A stretch of DNA of 16,612 nucleotides from CAZLMW01 sp964560875 (GTDB lineage: Bacteria; Myxococcota_A; UBA9042): positions 1-16,612 of the forward strand of contig CAZLMW010000154.1 of the NCBI GenBank assembly GCA_964560875.1, read 5' to 3'. The translations under genes and the position numbers were made by a program. The notes beneath the pieces are model-generated. The model saw nothing but the letters and a program-made list of their open reading frames with translations, made no database searches and was not told the DNA's origin. Shown piece after piece: positions 7,250 through 14,343 of the stretch. Position 1 is the stretch's first letter. Each line of letters begins with the position of its first letter.

Positions 7250-7999
7250 ATGATCTTTCGACAGCTCTTCGAACCCGACACAAGCACCTACACCTACCTG
7301 CTGGCCGACGACGCCAGCGGCGACGCCATCCTTATCGACCCCGTCCGCGGCGACGTCCCCAAGTACCTGCGCCTGCTCGACGAGCTCGACCTGCGCTTGA
7401 AATTTGCCGTCGACACCCACGTACACGCCGACCATGTGACCGCGCTCGGTGAGCTCCGGGACGCCACCGGCTGCGTCACTGTGCTCGGCGCCGGGACCAA
7501 AGCCGAGTGCGTGTCGACGACGGTCTCCGACGGCGACGGCCTCCGCTTTGGTCGCCACCGCCTCGAGGCGATGCACACGCCCGGTCACACCGACGACAGC
7601 TACTGCTTCCTGCTCCCCGAATCGCCCGAAACCGGCGCCGCGATGCTGTTTTCCGGCGACACGTTGCTGATTCGCGGCACAGGTCGCACCGACTTCCAAA
7701 ATGGCGACGCCGCCGCGCAGTACGACGCCATCTTCGGCCGCTTGCTCACCCTGGCCGACGACACGCGGGTCTTCCCCGGTCACGACTACAAGGGCTGGAC
7801 GATGTCCACGATCGGCGAAGAACGGCGCCACAACCCGCGCCTGCAAGTGCCCAACAAGGCCGCCTACATCCAGCTGATGGGCAACCTGAAGCTGTCCCCA
7901 CCGCGCCACATCGACACAGCGGTACCGGCAAACCTCGCGTGCGGCCGAACCGTCGCCGATGCCACCCCATCCGCCGTCACCGCGATGGAGGTGAACTGA
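7250..7999 (+). CDS. pdo: Persulfide dioxygenase (ETHE1-like, metallo-beta-lactamase fold)
   Basis: A 249-residue cytoplasmic non-heme iron enzyme expected to oxidise glutathione persulfide to sulfite and glutathione. The MBL motif HVHADH covers residues 57-62. The predicted iron ligands are His57, His113 (in HTPGHTDD) and Asp137 (in FSGDTLLI). The ETHE1-type stretches RGTGRTDFQ (142-150) and FPGHDYKG (175-182) are also present. Length and the opening MIFRQLFEP fit the family, so the ATG at 7250 is chosen. A TTG at 7238, preceded by a GGGG at 7228-7231, would add four residues and cannot be ruled out. It is first in an operon under the -24/-12 element at 7154, and its stop overlaps the rhodanese start. 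No sulfide:quinone reductase gene is in this operon. Confidence 0.93.
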   Translation: MIFRQLFEPDTSTYTYLLADDASGDAILIDPVRGDVPKYLRLLDELDLRLKFAVDTHVHADHVTALGELRDATGCVTVLGAGTKAECVSTTVSDGDGLRFGRHRLEAMHTPGHTDDSYCFLLPESPETGAAMLFSGDTLLIRGTGRTDFQNGDAAAQYDAIFGRLLTLADDTRVFPGHDYKGWTMSTIGEERRHNPRLQVPNKAAYIQLMGNLKLSPPRHIDTAVPANLACGRTVADATPSAVTAMEVN

Positions 8000-8316
8000 T
8001 GGCCCGCCGTTGTTGGCGCGACGTCGCCCCAGAAGCCGCGCAGAACATGCTTGACGACCTCCGCGTCGTCGATGTGCGCACCTTTGACGAAACCAACGGC
8101 CCGCTCGCGGCGCTCGACGCCGCCGAAGTTGTGCCGCTGCCGACGATTGTCAGCGCGATGAAGGCCTGGCAGCACGACGAACCCCTGTTGGTCGTGTGCC
8201 GCTCCGGCAAACGCGCGCAGCTTGCGTGCCAGGCGTTGTGCGCGGCCGGGTTCTCGGAGGTCTACAACCTCGCCGGGGGCATGATGGCCTGGCACGAGCG
8301 AGGCCTGCCATGTTGA
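7999..8316 (+). CDS. Single-domain rhodanese (sulfurtransferase)
   Basis: A 105-residue cytoplasmic sulfurtransferase expected to move sulfane sulfur between thiosulfate or persulfides and thiol acceptors such as glutathione. The active-site loop is CRSGKR with catalytic Cys67. The upstream VVDVRT strand and the terminal AGGMMAWHERGLP are typical of short bacterial rhodaneses. Its ATG overlaps the stop of the persulfide dioxygenase gene by one base (TGATG). A strong GGAGGTGA ribosome binding site at 7987-7994 fixes the start. Pairing of rhodanese with persulfide dioxygenase is well known, including as fusions, so a role making or relaying glutathione persulfide is likely. Confidence 0.92.
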   Translation: MARRCWRDVAPEAAQNMLDDLRVVDVRTFDETNGPLAALDAAEVVPLPTIVSAMKAWQHDEPLLVVCRSGKRAQLACQALCAAGFSEVYNLAGGMMAWHERGLPC

Positions 8317-9602
8317 CGCTTGCTGCGGCATTTGCCGTTCTGATGGGCGTCGTGCTTGGCGTCCTCGGCGGTGGCGGAACGATCCTCGCCGTCCCTGTGC
8401 TCGTCTACGGGCTCGGACTCGAAGCCAAAGAAGCGATCGCGACGTCTCTGTTCGTCGTCGGGGTCCTCGCCGCTGTCAGTGTCGTCGGTCACGCGCGGGC
8501 TGGTCGCGTCCGCTGGCGCGTTGCCGGTGTCTTCGGTTCTGTCGCGATGGTCGGCGCCTGGCTCGGCGGCGTCGCGGCGTCTTACCTCCAGGGCACCACC
8601 CTGATGCTGTTGTTCGGCCTGCTGATGGTCACAACCGCCGTCGCCATGGCCATCAAAGACGGCGCCGAACCCGATGCCACACTCCGCCCAACCGGCGACG
8701 GGCTCGATTCGCCCCAAGCGTGGGCGAAAATGGCCGCAGAAGGCCTGCTCGTCGGCGGCATCACCGGGCTCGTCGGCGCCGGCGGCGGTTTCCTCGTTGT
8801 GCCTGCCCTGGTGCTTCTCGCCGGGTTGCCGATGCGGCAGGCGATCGCCACGTCGCTCGTCATCATCGCCATGAAATCGGGCGCCGGGCTTGTCGGCCAT
8901 CTCGGCCACGTCACCATCGACTGGTCGCTCGCCGCCACGATCGCCGGGGCTGGAGCGGTCGGTGCGATCGCAGGCACCTGGTTGGCTGGGGTCGTGGCGC
9001 CCGATCGGCTGCGACGCGTCTTCGCGGGTCTGGTCGGCGTCGCGGGCATCGGCATGGTGTTGCGCGAGGTCGCCCGCCTGGCCACGGCAAGTGAACCCGC
9101 GTCCGTCCTCGTCTGGTCCGGCGTCGTCGGCGGGCTTGGCATCGGGTTGTACGTCTGGCTGCAGTTCTTCGTGACCGGTCGTGCGCTCGGCTGTTCGACG
9201 GGCTTTGGCACGGCGATCGCCCCCGTCAGCCGGCTCTCTTTTTTCGCTGACAGCAAATTCCGCGGCCCCGGTCGCTGGCGCCTCTGGTTTCTCATCGGCA
9301 TCCCGCTCGGCGGCGCCGTCGCCGCGCTGACATCGGGCGACGGCGGTTTGACCGCCACGATGTCCATGGGCGCGCTGTACGACGCCGTCATGCCCACCTC
9401 GTTGTGGCTCCGCATGGCGCTGCTGACCGGCGGCGGCGTCCTGATGGGCTACGGCGCACGCATGGCGGGCGGCTGCACGAGCGGGCACGCCATCTCCGGC
9501 ATCGCGATGCTCAACCCACCCAGCATGTTGGCCGCTGTCGGCTTCTTCGCGGGCGGCGTCGTCGCGGTCCAACTCCTCTTTGCGCTGGGCGGTCTCTCAT
9601 GA
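8310..9602 (+). CDS. TauE/SafE permease fused to a YeeE/YedE sulfur-transport domain
   Basis: A 430-residue inner-membrane protein built of two transporter families. Residues 1 to about 256 look like a TauE/SafE anion permease, with two glycine-rich repeats (LGVLGGGGTILAVPVLV and TGLVGAGGGFLVVPALV, about 16-32 and 152-168), each followed by an AIATSL motif (42-47 and 178-183). Residues about 266-430 are a YeeE/YedE (DUF395) half with GCSTGFG at Cys295 and GGCTSGHAISG at Cys389, the conserved cysteine motifs of thiosulfate-type transporters. The likely job is export of sulfite or movement of thiosulfate or related sulfur species made by the dioxygenase and rhodanese; direction and substrate are inference. 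The ATG overlaps the rhodanese stop by 7 bases, with an AGG about 7 bases upstream, so tight translational coupling is expected. The fusion is unusual, since these families are normally separate genes. Confidence 0.88.
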   Translation: MLTLAAAFAVLMGVVLGVLGGGGTILAVPVLVYGLGLEAKEAIATSLFVVGVLAAVSVVGHARAGRVRWRVAGVFGSVAMVGAWLGGVAASYLQGTTLMLLFGLLMVTTAVAMAIKDGAEPDATLRPTGDGLDSPQAWAKMAAEGLLVGGITGLVGAGGGFLVVPALVLLAGLPMRQAIATSLVIIAMKSGAGLVGHLGHVTIDWSLAATIAGAGAVGAIAGTWLAGVVAPDRLRRVFAGLVGVAGIGMVLREVARLATASEPASVLVWSGVVGGLGIGLYVWLQFFVTGRALGCSTGFGTAIAPVSRLSFFADSKFRGPGRWRLWFLIGIPLGGAVAALTSGDGGLTATMSMGALYDAVMPTSLWLRMALLTGGGVLMGYGARMAGGCTSGHAISGIAMLNPPSMLAAVGFFAGGVVAVQLLFALGGLS

Positions 9603-10168
9603 ATCGGACAATTACGACTTTTCTGCCACTCGGTGTTCTCTTTGGCTTCTTGCTCTCGCGGGCCGGAGCCACCACGCAGGACCACTACGCGGGCCTGTTC
9701 TTGCTGCGCGATCCGCAGCTGCTCCTTGTCATCGCGGTCGCGGGTGTTGTCGGCGCGATCGGTGTCTTCGTCGCTCGCCGCGTCTCTCTGCGCGCGCTTA
9801 CGACGGGCTCGGTCGTCGCTTTTCAGCCAAAGCCGATGCGTCCCGGTCTTGTCCCCGGCGCGTTGCTTTTCGGCGCGGGTTGGGGACTGACCGGTGCTTG
9901 CCCGGGGACGGCGTTGGCGATGCTCGGTGAAGGCAAGTTCGCCGTCGTCGCGACCCTCGTCGGCATCGTTGCCGGCACCTGGGCGTTCGGCTGGCGTCAA
10001 AGCCGCGCCGCAACCCCCGCGCCGGCCGTCGACGTTCGCCCGACGACGATTGTTGCGCGGCGACTGTTGGATAATTCAACGGTGCAGAAAAAAACATCAT
10101 CGTCTGTTGAAAATACCAACACACCCCTGGCGACGAGCACCTGTGCAGCGCCAGCCGCATCGAATTAA
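9599..10168 (+). CDS. YeeE/YedE family sulfur transporter half with a long odd C-terminal tail
   Basis: A 189-residue inner-membrane protein. The YeeE/YedE signature GWGLTGACPGTALAMLGEGK lies at residues 94-113 with the conserved Cys101; helices precede and follow it up to about residue 132. This matches the PmpB-type half that complements the GGCTSGH-type half fused in the preceding gene, so the two products may form one transporter for thiosulfate or a persulfide. The start overlaps the previous stop (ATGA at 9599-9602). Residues 134-189 form a polar tail rich in Thr, Ser and Ala without recognisable motifs. The DNA for that tail is locally A+T-rich and holds two operator-like dyads plus a small hairpin (CTGGCG at 10127-10132 with CGCCAG at 10149-10154). 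The tail may therefore be shaped by regulatory needs of the next gene. Confidence 0.85.
   Translation: MNRTITTFLPLGVLFGFLLSRAGATTQDHYAGLFLLRDPQLLLVIAVAGVVGAIGVFVARRVSLRALTTGSVVAFQPKPMRPGLVPGALLFGAGWGLTGACPGTALAMLGEGKFAVVATLVGIVAGTWAFGWRQSRAATPAPAVDVRPTTIVARRLLDNSTVQKKTSSSVENTNTPLATSTCAAPAASN
10066..10121. promoter_or_regulatory. Two GTTG-N7-CAAC dyads, candidate enhancer sites for the DUF2330 promoter
   Basis: GTTG-gataatt-CAAC (10066-10080) and TGTTG-aaaatac-CAACA (10105-10121) share the same arms and a 7-base spacer. They lie 40 bp apart centre to centre, about four helical turns. They sit roughly 115-170 bp upstream of the start predicted from the -24/-12 element at 10212, the usual distance for sigma-54 activator sites. 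They lie inside the 3' end of the YeeE/YedE gene. Their sequence differs from the TGATTCA dyads at 7027-7065, so a different activator is expected; it is not encoded in this window. Confidence 0.5.
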
Positions 10169-10211
10169 AAAGATAAACATTTCATAGCGTCAGCGGTTAC
10201 CGCGGCGGATC

Positions 10212-10227
10212 TGGCACGACTCTCGCA
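10212..10227 (+). promoter_or_regulatory. Sigma-54 (-24/-12) promoter of the first DUF2330 gene
   Basis: TGGCACGACTCTCGCA matches the -24 consensus TGGCACG exactly. GG and GC are separated by 10 bases and the -12 part TCGCA differs from TTGCA at one base. The predicted start is near 10238, giving a leader of about 73 bases before the ATG at 10311. This makes the DUF2330 gene a separate transcription unit from the sulfur operon upstream. Confidence 0.78.
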
Positions 10228-10310
10228 TTCAAGAGGGTCGCTCGCCGAAGCGGTGCGATGTCAGCAGGGAGCCGACGCCACCGCCCGAGCACAAAACGTG
10301 TGAGGACGAA

Positions 10311-12344
10311 ATGTTTGCCACCCCCCTGACCCACAACCTGGCCGGCCGCGCTCTTGCTGTCATCGCCGCCCTGGTCACATCCACCACCCTGATGCCCCGC
10401 GAGGTCTACCCCTGCGGCGGTTGCTTCACCCCTCCCGGCCAGCAGTCGGGCAGCCTCATCGTGCAAAACGCTGAGCGCGTGTTCTTCTACAAAGACCCCG
10501 TCAACAAGAAGTCGGTCGCGTGGGTCGAGGTTCGCTACAGCGGCCCGGGCAAGGACTTCGGCTGGGTGCTTCCCCTCCCCGTACAGCCCAAGGTCTCGGT
10601 CGGCACCAGCTGGGTCTTCGACCAGATGGACCAGCGCTTCTCGCCGCGTTTCCAGACAACCCCGTCGCCCAAAGACGAAAACTGCCGCTCGTGGAGCGCG
10701 TACTGCTATGGCGACGGCATCGCGGTCTCGAGCACCAGCTTTGGCAGCTCCAGCGGCGGTGGCAGCGCCGACTCGGGCGCCAACGCTGGCCCGCAGTCGT
10801 CCGAAAAGGGCAACGAGCCGCCCGTGAAGATCCTCGACCAGGACGCGGCCGGTCCCTACAACTACGTCGTGCTCGCGAGCAGCGACTCCAAGGCGCTGCT
10901 CAAGTGGCTCAACGACAACGGCTACAACACGCCCAAGAAGGCCCTGCCGATCATCGAATCGCACCTGAAGAAGGGCGACGTCTTCGTCGGCGTGAAGCTG
11001 CAGTCAGGCGCCGGCGCCAACATGATTCGCCCCATCGTCCTGGAGATGGAAGGCGCCGAGGCGTGCGTTCCGCTGCGCCTGACCTCGATCGCGGCGAGCG
11101 ACGACATGAGCGTCGTCACGACCATCGCCGGCCCCGGCCGCGCGATCCCCAAGAACATGATGCACGTCAAGGTCAACCCGATGAAACTCAACTGGTTCTC
11201 GGGCGGCAACAACTACCAGTCGGTGCTCAGCGAGGCGATTGACGAAGCCGCTGGCCACGCGTTCGTGACGGAATTCTCCGGTGACGCCAAGGCCGGTGTG
11301 ATGGCCCAGGTCGAAACAATGTCGTCGTCGCACTTCGAGAAGGTCAGCAACGCCCTCGAGCTCGCCCGCGCCATCTGGGACAGCAAGATCCCGATGACCG
11401 CCGACGCCGCCAACACCCTCGAGCTCGCGACCGGCCTCGCCAAGACCAACAACAAGACCGCCGTCCAGTACTTCCAGCAGCTCCGCAACTGCGGCCACAA
11501 CAACGCCTACAAGTACCCGCAGAGCTACTGCAACAAGGTGTTCGGCGAGCGCTACCTGCTGCCCGTCGACGGCAAGAAGGTCGCCAAGCTGATGGACAAG
11601 GACTACATCCAGCCGATTCAGCGCCTCAACAACGCGGTCAAGGCCAGCAAGAAGATCACCCGCATGGTCATGCGCATCTCCCCCGAAGAGATGGACCGCG
11701 ACCCGATCTTCAGCTTCAACCCCGACCTCCCCGACGTGAAGAACGAGTTCAAGGCCACGCTGCACCGCGTCTGCTCGACCGGTTGGTACCCCTATGACTC
11801 CACCCGCCTGGTCATCGAAGGCGTCGGCAGCTGGGTCTTCAAGGGCCAGATGCCCGGACAGCAGGGCAGCTCAAAGGTCGCCAACAACGCCACCGACCCG
11901 CGCTTCGTGACCGCGCCGATGGCCGCCAACATCGAGTACATGGAAGAGAGCGGCGCCGCCAACCAGGTCCACTCCGCGCAGGTTGACCTCGTCGACGGCA
12001 TCATCGCCGGCAGCAAGATCGGCAAGCCCACGGTTCCCGGCGAGTACGAGCTCAAGAAGGCCGGCAAGCGCTGGACCCCGCCGGCCAACGACAAAACGGT
12101 CACCCACGTCGACTCCCGCAACGACAAGGAATGCCCCCGCTACCACCCCATCAAGCCGTGGGAAATCAACGGCACCACGACCGCCGCGGCCGTCGTCCCG
12201 CACGACCCGGGCATGTCTTCCCTCGACGGTGGCTGCACCGCCGGCAGCTTCGGCTCCACGATGCCGCTGTCGTCCGGTCTCGTCGCCGCCTTCGCCTTCC
12301 TCATCCTCTTCGTTCGCCGCCGCCTCTACGCGGCGCAGCGATGA
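10311..12344 (+). CDS. DUF2330 exported protein with MYXO-CTERM-like tail (copy 1)
   Basis: A 677-residue exported protein of unknown function. The ATG is preceded by GAGGA 4 bases upstream. A signal peptide covers about residues 1-34 and is followed directly by the DUF2330 hallmark CGGCF (Cys35, Cys38) and NAERVFF. The core includes the GKDFGWVLPLP segment shared with copy 2. A Ser/Gly-rich low-complexity insert lies near residues 142-165. The C-terminus has GGC (Cys642), a hydrophobic helix and an Arg cluster (VRRR), the layout of MYXO-CTERM sorting tails, which in myxobacteria are handled by myxosortases. The mature protein may thus be moved to the cell surface. It pairs with a close paralogue at 14344, with a MORN lipoprotein between them. 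Expression is probably sigma-54 dependent. No catalytic motif is recognised. Confidence 0.9.
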   Translation: MFATPLTHNLAGRALAVIAALVTSTTLMPREVYPCGGCFTPPGQQSGSLIVQNAERVFFYKDPVNKKSVAWVEVRYSGPGKDFGWVLPLPVQPKVSVGTSWVFDQMDQRFSPRFQTTPSPKDENCRSWSAYCYGDGIAVSSTSFGSSSGGGSADSGANAGPQSSEKGNEPPVKILDQDAAGPYNYVVLASSDSKALLKWLNDNGYNTPKKALPIIESHLKKGDVFVGVKLQSGAGANMIRPIVLEMEGAEACVPLRLTSIAASDDMSVVTTIAGPGRAIPKNMMHVKVNPMKLNWFSGGNNYQSVLSEAIDEAAGHAFVTEFSGDAKAGVMAQVETMSSSHFEKVSNALELARAIWDSKIPMTADAANTLELATGLAKTNNKTAVQYFQQLRNCGHNNAYKYPQSYCNKVFGERYLLPVDGKKVAKLMDKDYIQPIQRLNNAVKASKKITRMVMRISPEEMDRDPIFSFNPDLPDVKNEFKATLHRVCSTGWYPYDSTRLVIEGVGSWVFKGQMPGQQGSSKVANNATDPRFVTAPMAANIEYMEESGAANQVHSAQVDLVDGIIAGSKIGKPTVPGEYELKKAGKRWTPPANDKTVTHVDSRNDKECPRYHPIKPWEINGTTTAAAVVPHDPGMSSLDGGCTAGSFGSTMPLSSGLVAAFAFLILFVRRRLYAAQR

Positions 12345-12399
12345 ACCCGCGCGTGAACTGATGCAAAGCAACCCATTGTCAGCAGTTACACGCTAAGAT

Positions 12400-12447
12400 G
12401 CGAAGCTCCGGCCGGGCGACTCCCCTCCAGCCCGGTCGGAGCTTCGC
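12400..12447 (+). terminator. Long stem-loop after the first DUF2330 gene
   Basis: GCGAAGCTCCG (12400-12410) pairs perfectly with CGGAGCTTCGC (12437-12447). Inside it CCGGGC (12412-12417) pairs with GCCCGG (12430-12435), with one unpaired base on each side. It lies 55 bases after the DUF2330 stop. The run after it (GCTTCTC) is only mildly T-rich, so it is an imperfect intrinsic terminator. It could instead be a structured leader of the MORN gene at 12533. Confidence 0.55.
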
Positions 12448-12532
12448 GCTTCTCATCGAGACACAACGCAAACCTGGTACCCGAGACAAAGCTAGATGTC
12501 GTCACCGCGACGACCGCACCTGGAAAGCAACG

Positions 12533-14266
12533 ATGCGCACGCACACCACCACAATCCGCAGCGCCACCATGGCGGCCGTGTTCGCGGCCCTCGCCCTCGC
12601 GACGAGCCCCGGCTGCTCCAATGAACCCATCGACGTCGACACCACCGTTCATGACGGCGGCGTCAACGCGCCCGACGGCGGCTCGGTCGACGGCGGCAGC
12701 ATCGACACCGGACCGGACATCCAGCAGATCGGCAAGGGCCCGGGCCCCTTCACGTTCAGCTGCCCCGACAACGCGACCCTGCGCAAGAACGACTACTCGT
12801 GGGGCGCCCGCTACGAGTGCCGCCGCGCCAACGGTCAGCGACACGGCTTTTACCGGCAGTGGAGCAAGGAAGGCTGGCTCATCCTCGAGCGCGACTACCG
12901 CGACGGCAAGAGTCACGGCCACTGGAAGTCATGGGCCAACGGCGGCAAGCCGCTGATGATGGACTGCGTCTACCGAGACGGGATGCGCGACGGCAAGTGC
13001 AACTACTGGTTCAGCAATGGCGCCCCGCAGCGCTTCAGCGAATACAAGAGCAACAAGCCGGTCGGCATCCACAAATCGTGGTTCAACACCGGCGCGCCGC
13101 AGAGCGTGACCCCGTACAACGATGACGGCAAATACCACGGCGACCTGATCCGCTGGTGGCAGACCGGCGCGATGCAGTCCAAGACGCACTACAAAGACGG
13201 CAAACCCTTCGGCAAATACCAGGCCTGGTACGCCGACGGCAGCAAGCAGCGCGAGGGCGCCTACGTCAACGGCAAGCCGGAAGGCACGTGGACGTCGTGG
13301 TACCAGGATGGCGCCAAGCAAGCGGTCGAGACCTACATCAACGGCCTGCGCGAGGGCGTGTCCAAGCGCTGGTTCCCCGACGGCACGCTCCAGCAGGAGA
13401 TCAACTACCTCAAAGGCAAGATGAACGGGCCGTACAAGACGTACTACGCCGACGGCAAGCTCAACACGGTCCGCAATTACAAGGACAACAAGCTGCACGG
13501 GGACTACAAGCAATACTGGCCGAATGGTCAGGTTAGGTTCCACCGGCAGTACAGCAACTACAAACCGGTCGGCACCTGGAAAGGCTGGTACGAAGACGGC
13601 GCCAAGCAGAGCGAGCAGACCTACATCGACGGCAAGATCCACGGCCTCGCGCTGGCGTGGTGGCCCGACGGAAGCAAGCAGACGAGCACGCCCTACGACT
13701 TCAACAAGATCGACGGCAAGCTGCAGCGTTGGTACCAGGGCGGCGATCGGCAGGAGGTCACGCACTACGTCAAGGGTTACCGCGAGGGCAAGTCCACGCT
13801 GTGGTTCCCCGGCGGCCAGCTGCAGCAGGAAGCCACGTACATCAAGAACCAGTTCACGGGCTCGTTCAAGCGATGGGCGTCGACCGGCCAGCTGATCGTC
13901 AGCGGCACCTACGACAAGGCCAAGAAGACCGGCAAATGGGCCAAGTGGTACCCCGACGGCAAACAGCTCAACATGGCCGAGTACATCAACAACCAGCTCA
14001 ACGGGCCGTTCTCCGCGTGGTACGCCGATGGCACCAAGGCGATGGAGCACGGCTACAAGTACGGGGCGCTGCACGGGCCGCTCAAGGCGTGGTACGGCAA
14101 CAAGCAGATGAGCAAGTCCGAGGCCTACGAGTCGGGCAAGCGCCACGGCAAGTTCAGCGCGTGGACCTACGATGGCGACTGGACGCAGACGATCTGCTAC
14201 CAGAACAACTACGCGAAGTGGAAAGCTGCGTCCGAAGACGAAGGCAAGAAGAAGTCGTGCCCGTAG
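12533..14266 (+). CDS. MORN-repeat (YwqK-like) lipoprotein
   Basis: A 577-residue exported protein. The ATG at 12533 has GGAAAG 5 bases upstream; an in-frame ATG at 12398 would add 45 residues that are hydrophilic and overlap the stem-loop, so it is rejected. A short signal peptide ends near TSPGC, making Cys28 a possible lipidation site, although the lipobox is not ideal (Pro at -2). A Gly/Asp-rich linker (DGGVNAPDGGSVDGGS) follows. Residues about 94-570 are about 19 tandem 24-residue MORN-type repeats. MORN repeats build elongated beta-hairpin sheets; COG2849/YwqK-type proteins of this kind are common in bacteria, with mostly unknown roles. Being flanked by two DUF2330 genes in the same direction suggests a shared envelope function. 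It may be co-transcribed with copy 2, only 77 bases downstream. Confidence 0.9.
   Translation: MRTHTTTIRSATMAAVFAALALATSPGCSNEPIDVDTTVHDGGVNAPDGGSVDGGSIDTGPDIQQIGKGPGPFTFSCPDNATLRKNDYSWGARYECRRANGQRHGFYRQWSKEGWLILERDYRDGKSHGHWKSWANGGKPLMMDCVYRDGMRDGKCNYWFSNGAPQRFSEYKSNKPVGIHKSWFNTGAPQSVTPYNDDGKYHGDLIRWWQTGAMQSKTHYKDGKPFGKYQAWYADGSKQREGAYVNGKPEGTWTSWYQDGAKQAVETYINGLREGVSKRWFPDGTLQQEINYLKGKMNGPYKTYYADGKLNTVRNYKDNKLHGDYKQYWPNGQVRFHRQYSNYKPVGTWKGWYEDGAKQSEQTYIDGKIHGLALAWWPDGSKQTSTPYDFNKIDGKLQRWYQGGDRQEVTHYVKGYREGKSTLWFPGGQLQQEATYIKNQFTGSFKRWASTGQLIVSGTYDKAKKTGKWAKWYPDGKQLNMAEYINNQLNGPFSAWYADGTKAMEHGYKYGALHGPLKAWYGNKQMSKSEAYESGKRHGKFSAWTYDGDWTQTICYQNNYAKWKAASEDEGKKKSCP
12812..14242 (+). repeat. 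About 19 tandem 72-bp MORN-type repeats
   Basis: The unit follows x-G-x3-x-W-[YFW]-x-[DNT]-G-x-x-Q-x4-Y-x2-[GN]-K and repeats every 24 residues with almost no insertions, for example PEGTWTSWYQDGAKQ and REGVSKRWFPDGTLQ. The DNA copies are well diverged from one another, unlike the 330-bp repeats at 3310-5289, so this array is old or under functional selection. The last unit is degenerate and leads into a Lys-rich C-terminus. Confidence 0.88.
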
Positions 14267-14295
14267 CGCAGCGCGGCACGTGAGGTGCCCTGCGC
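14266..14295 (+). other. Stem-loop directly after the MORN gene stop
   Basis: GCGCAG (14266-14271) pairs with CTGCGC (14290-14295) and GGCAC (14275-14279) with GTGCC (14285-14289), leaving a three-base bulge and a GTGAG loop. It overlaps the last base of the stop codon and has no T-run after it. It is more likely an mRNA-stabilising or attenuating structure between two co-transcribed genes than a full terminator. Confidence 0.35.
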
Positions 14296-14343
14296 AGATC
14301 GGCACATCGGTTGGCGGGGTGCAAGCGAGAAGGGAGTCGGGAC

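Noticed and set aside
14312..14327. Possible -24/-12 promoter before DUF2330 copy 2 (GG-N10-GC spacing is present)
   Set aside because: The -12 part is AAGC instead of TTGC, and the implied start near 14338 would fall downstream of the ribosome binding site (14332-14336).
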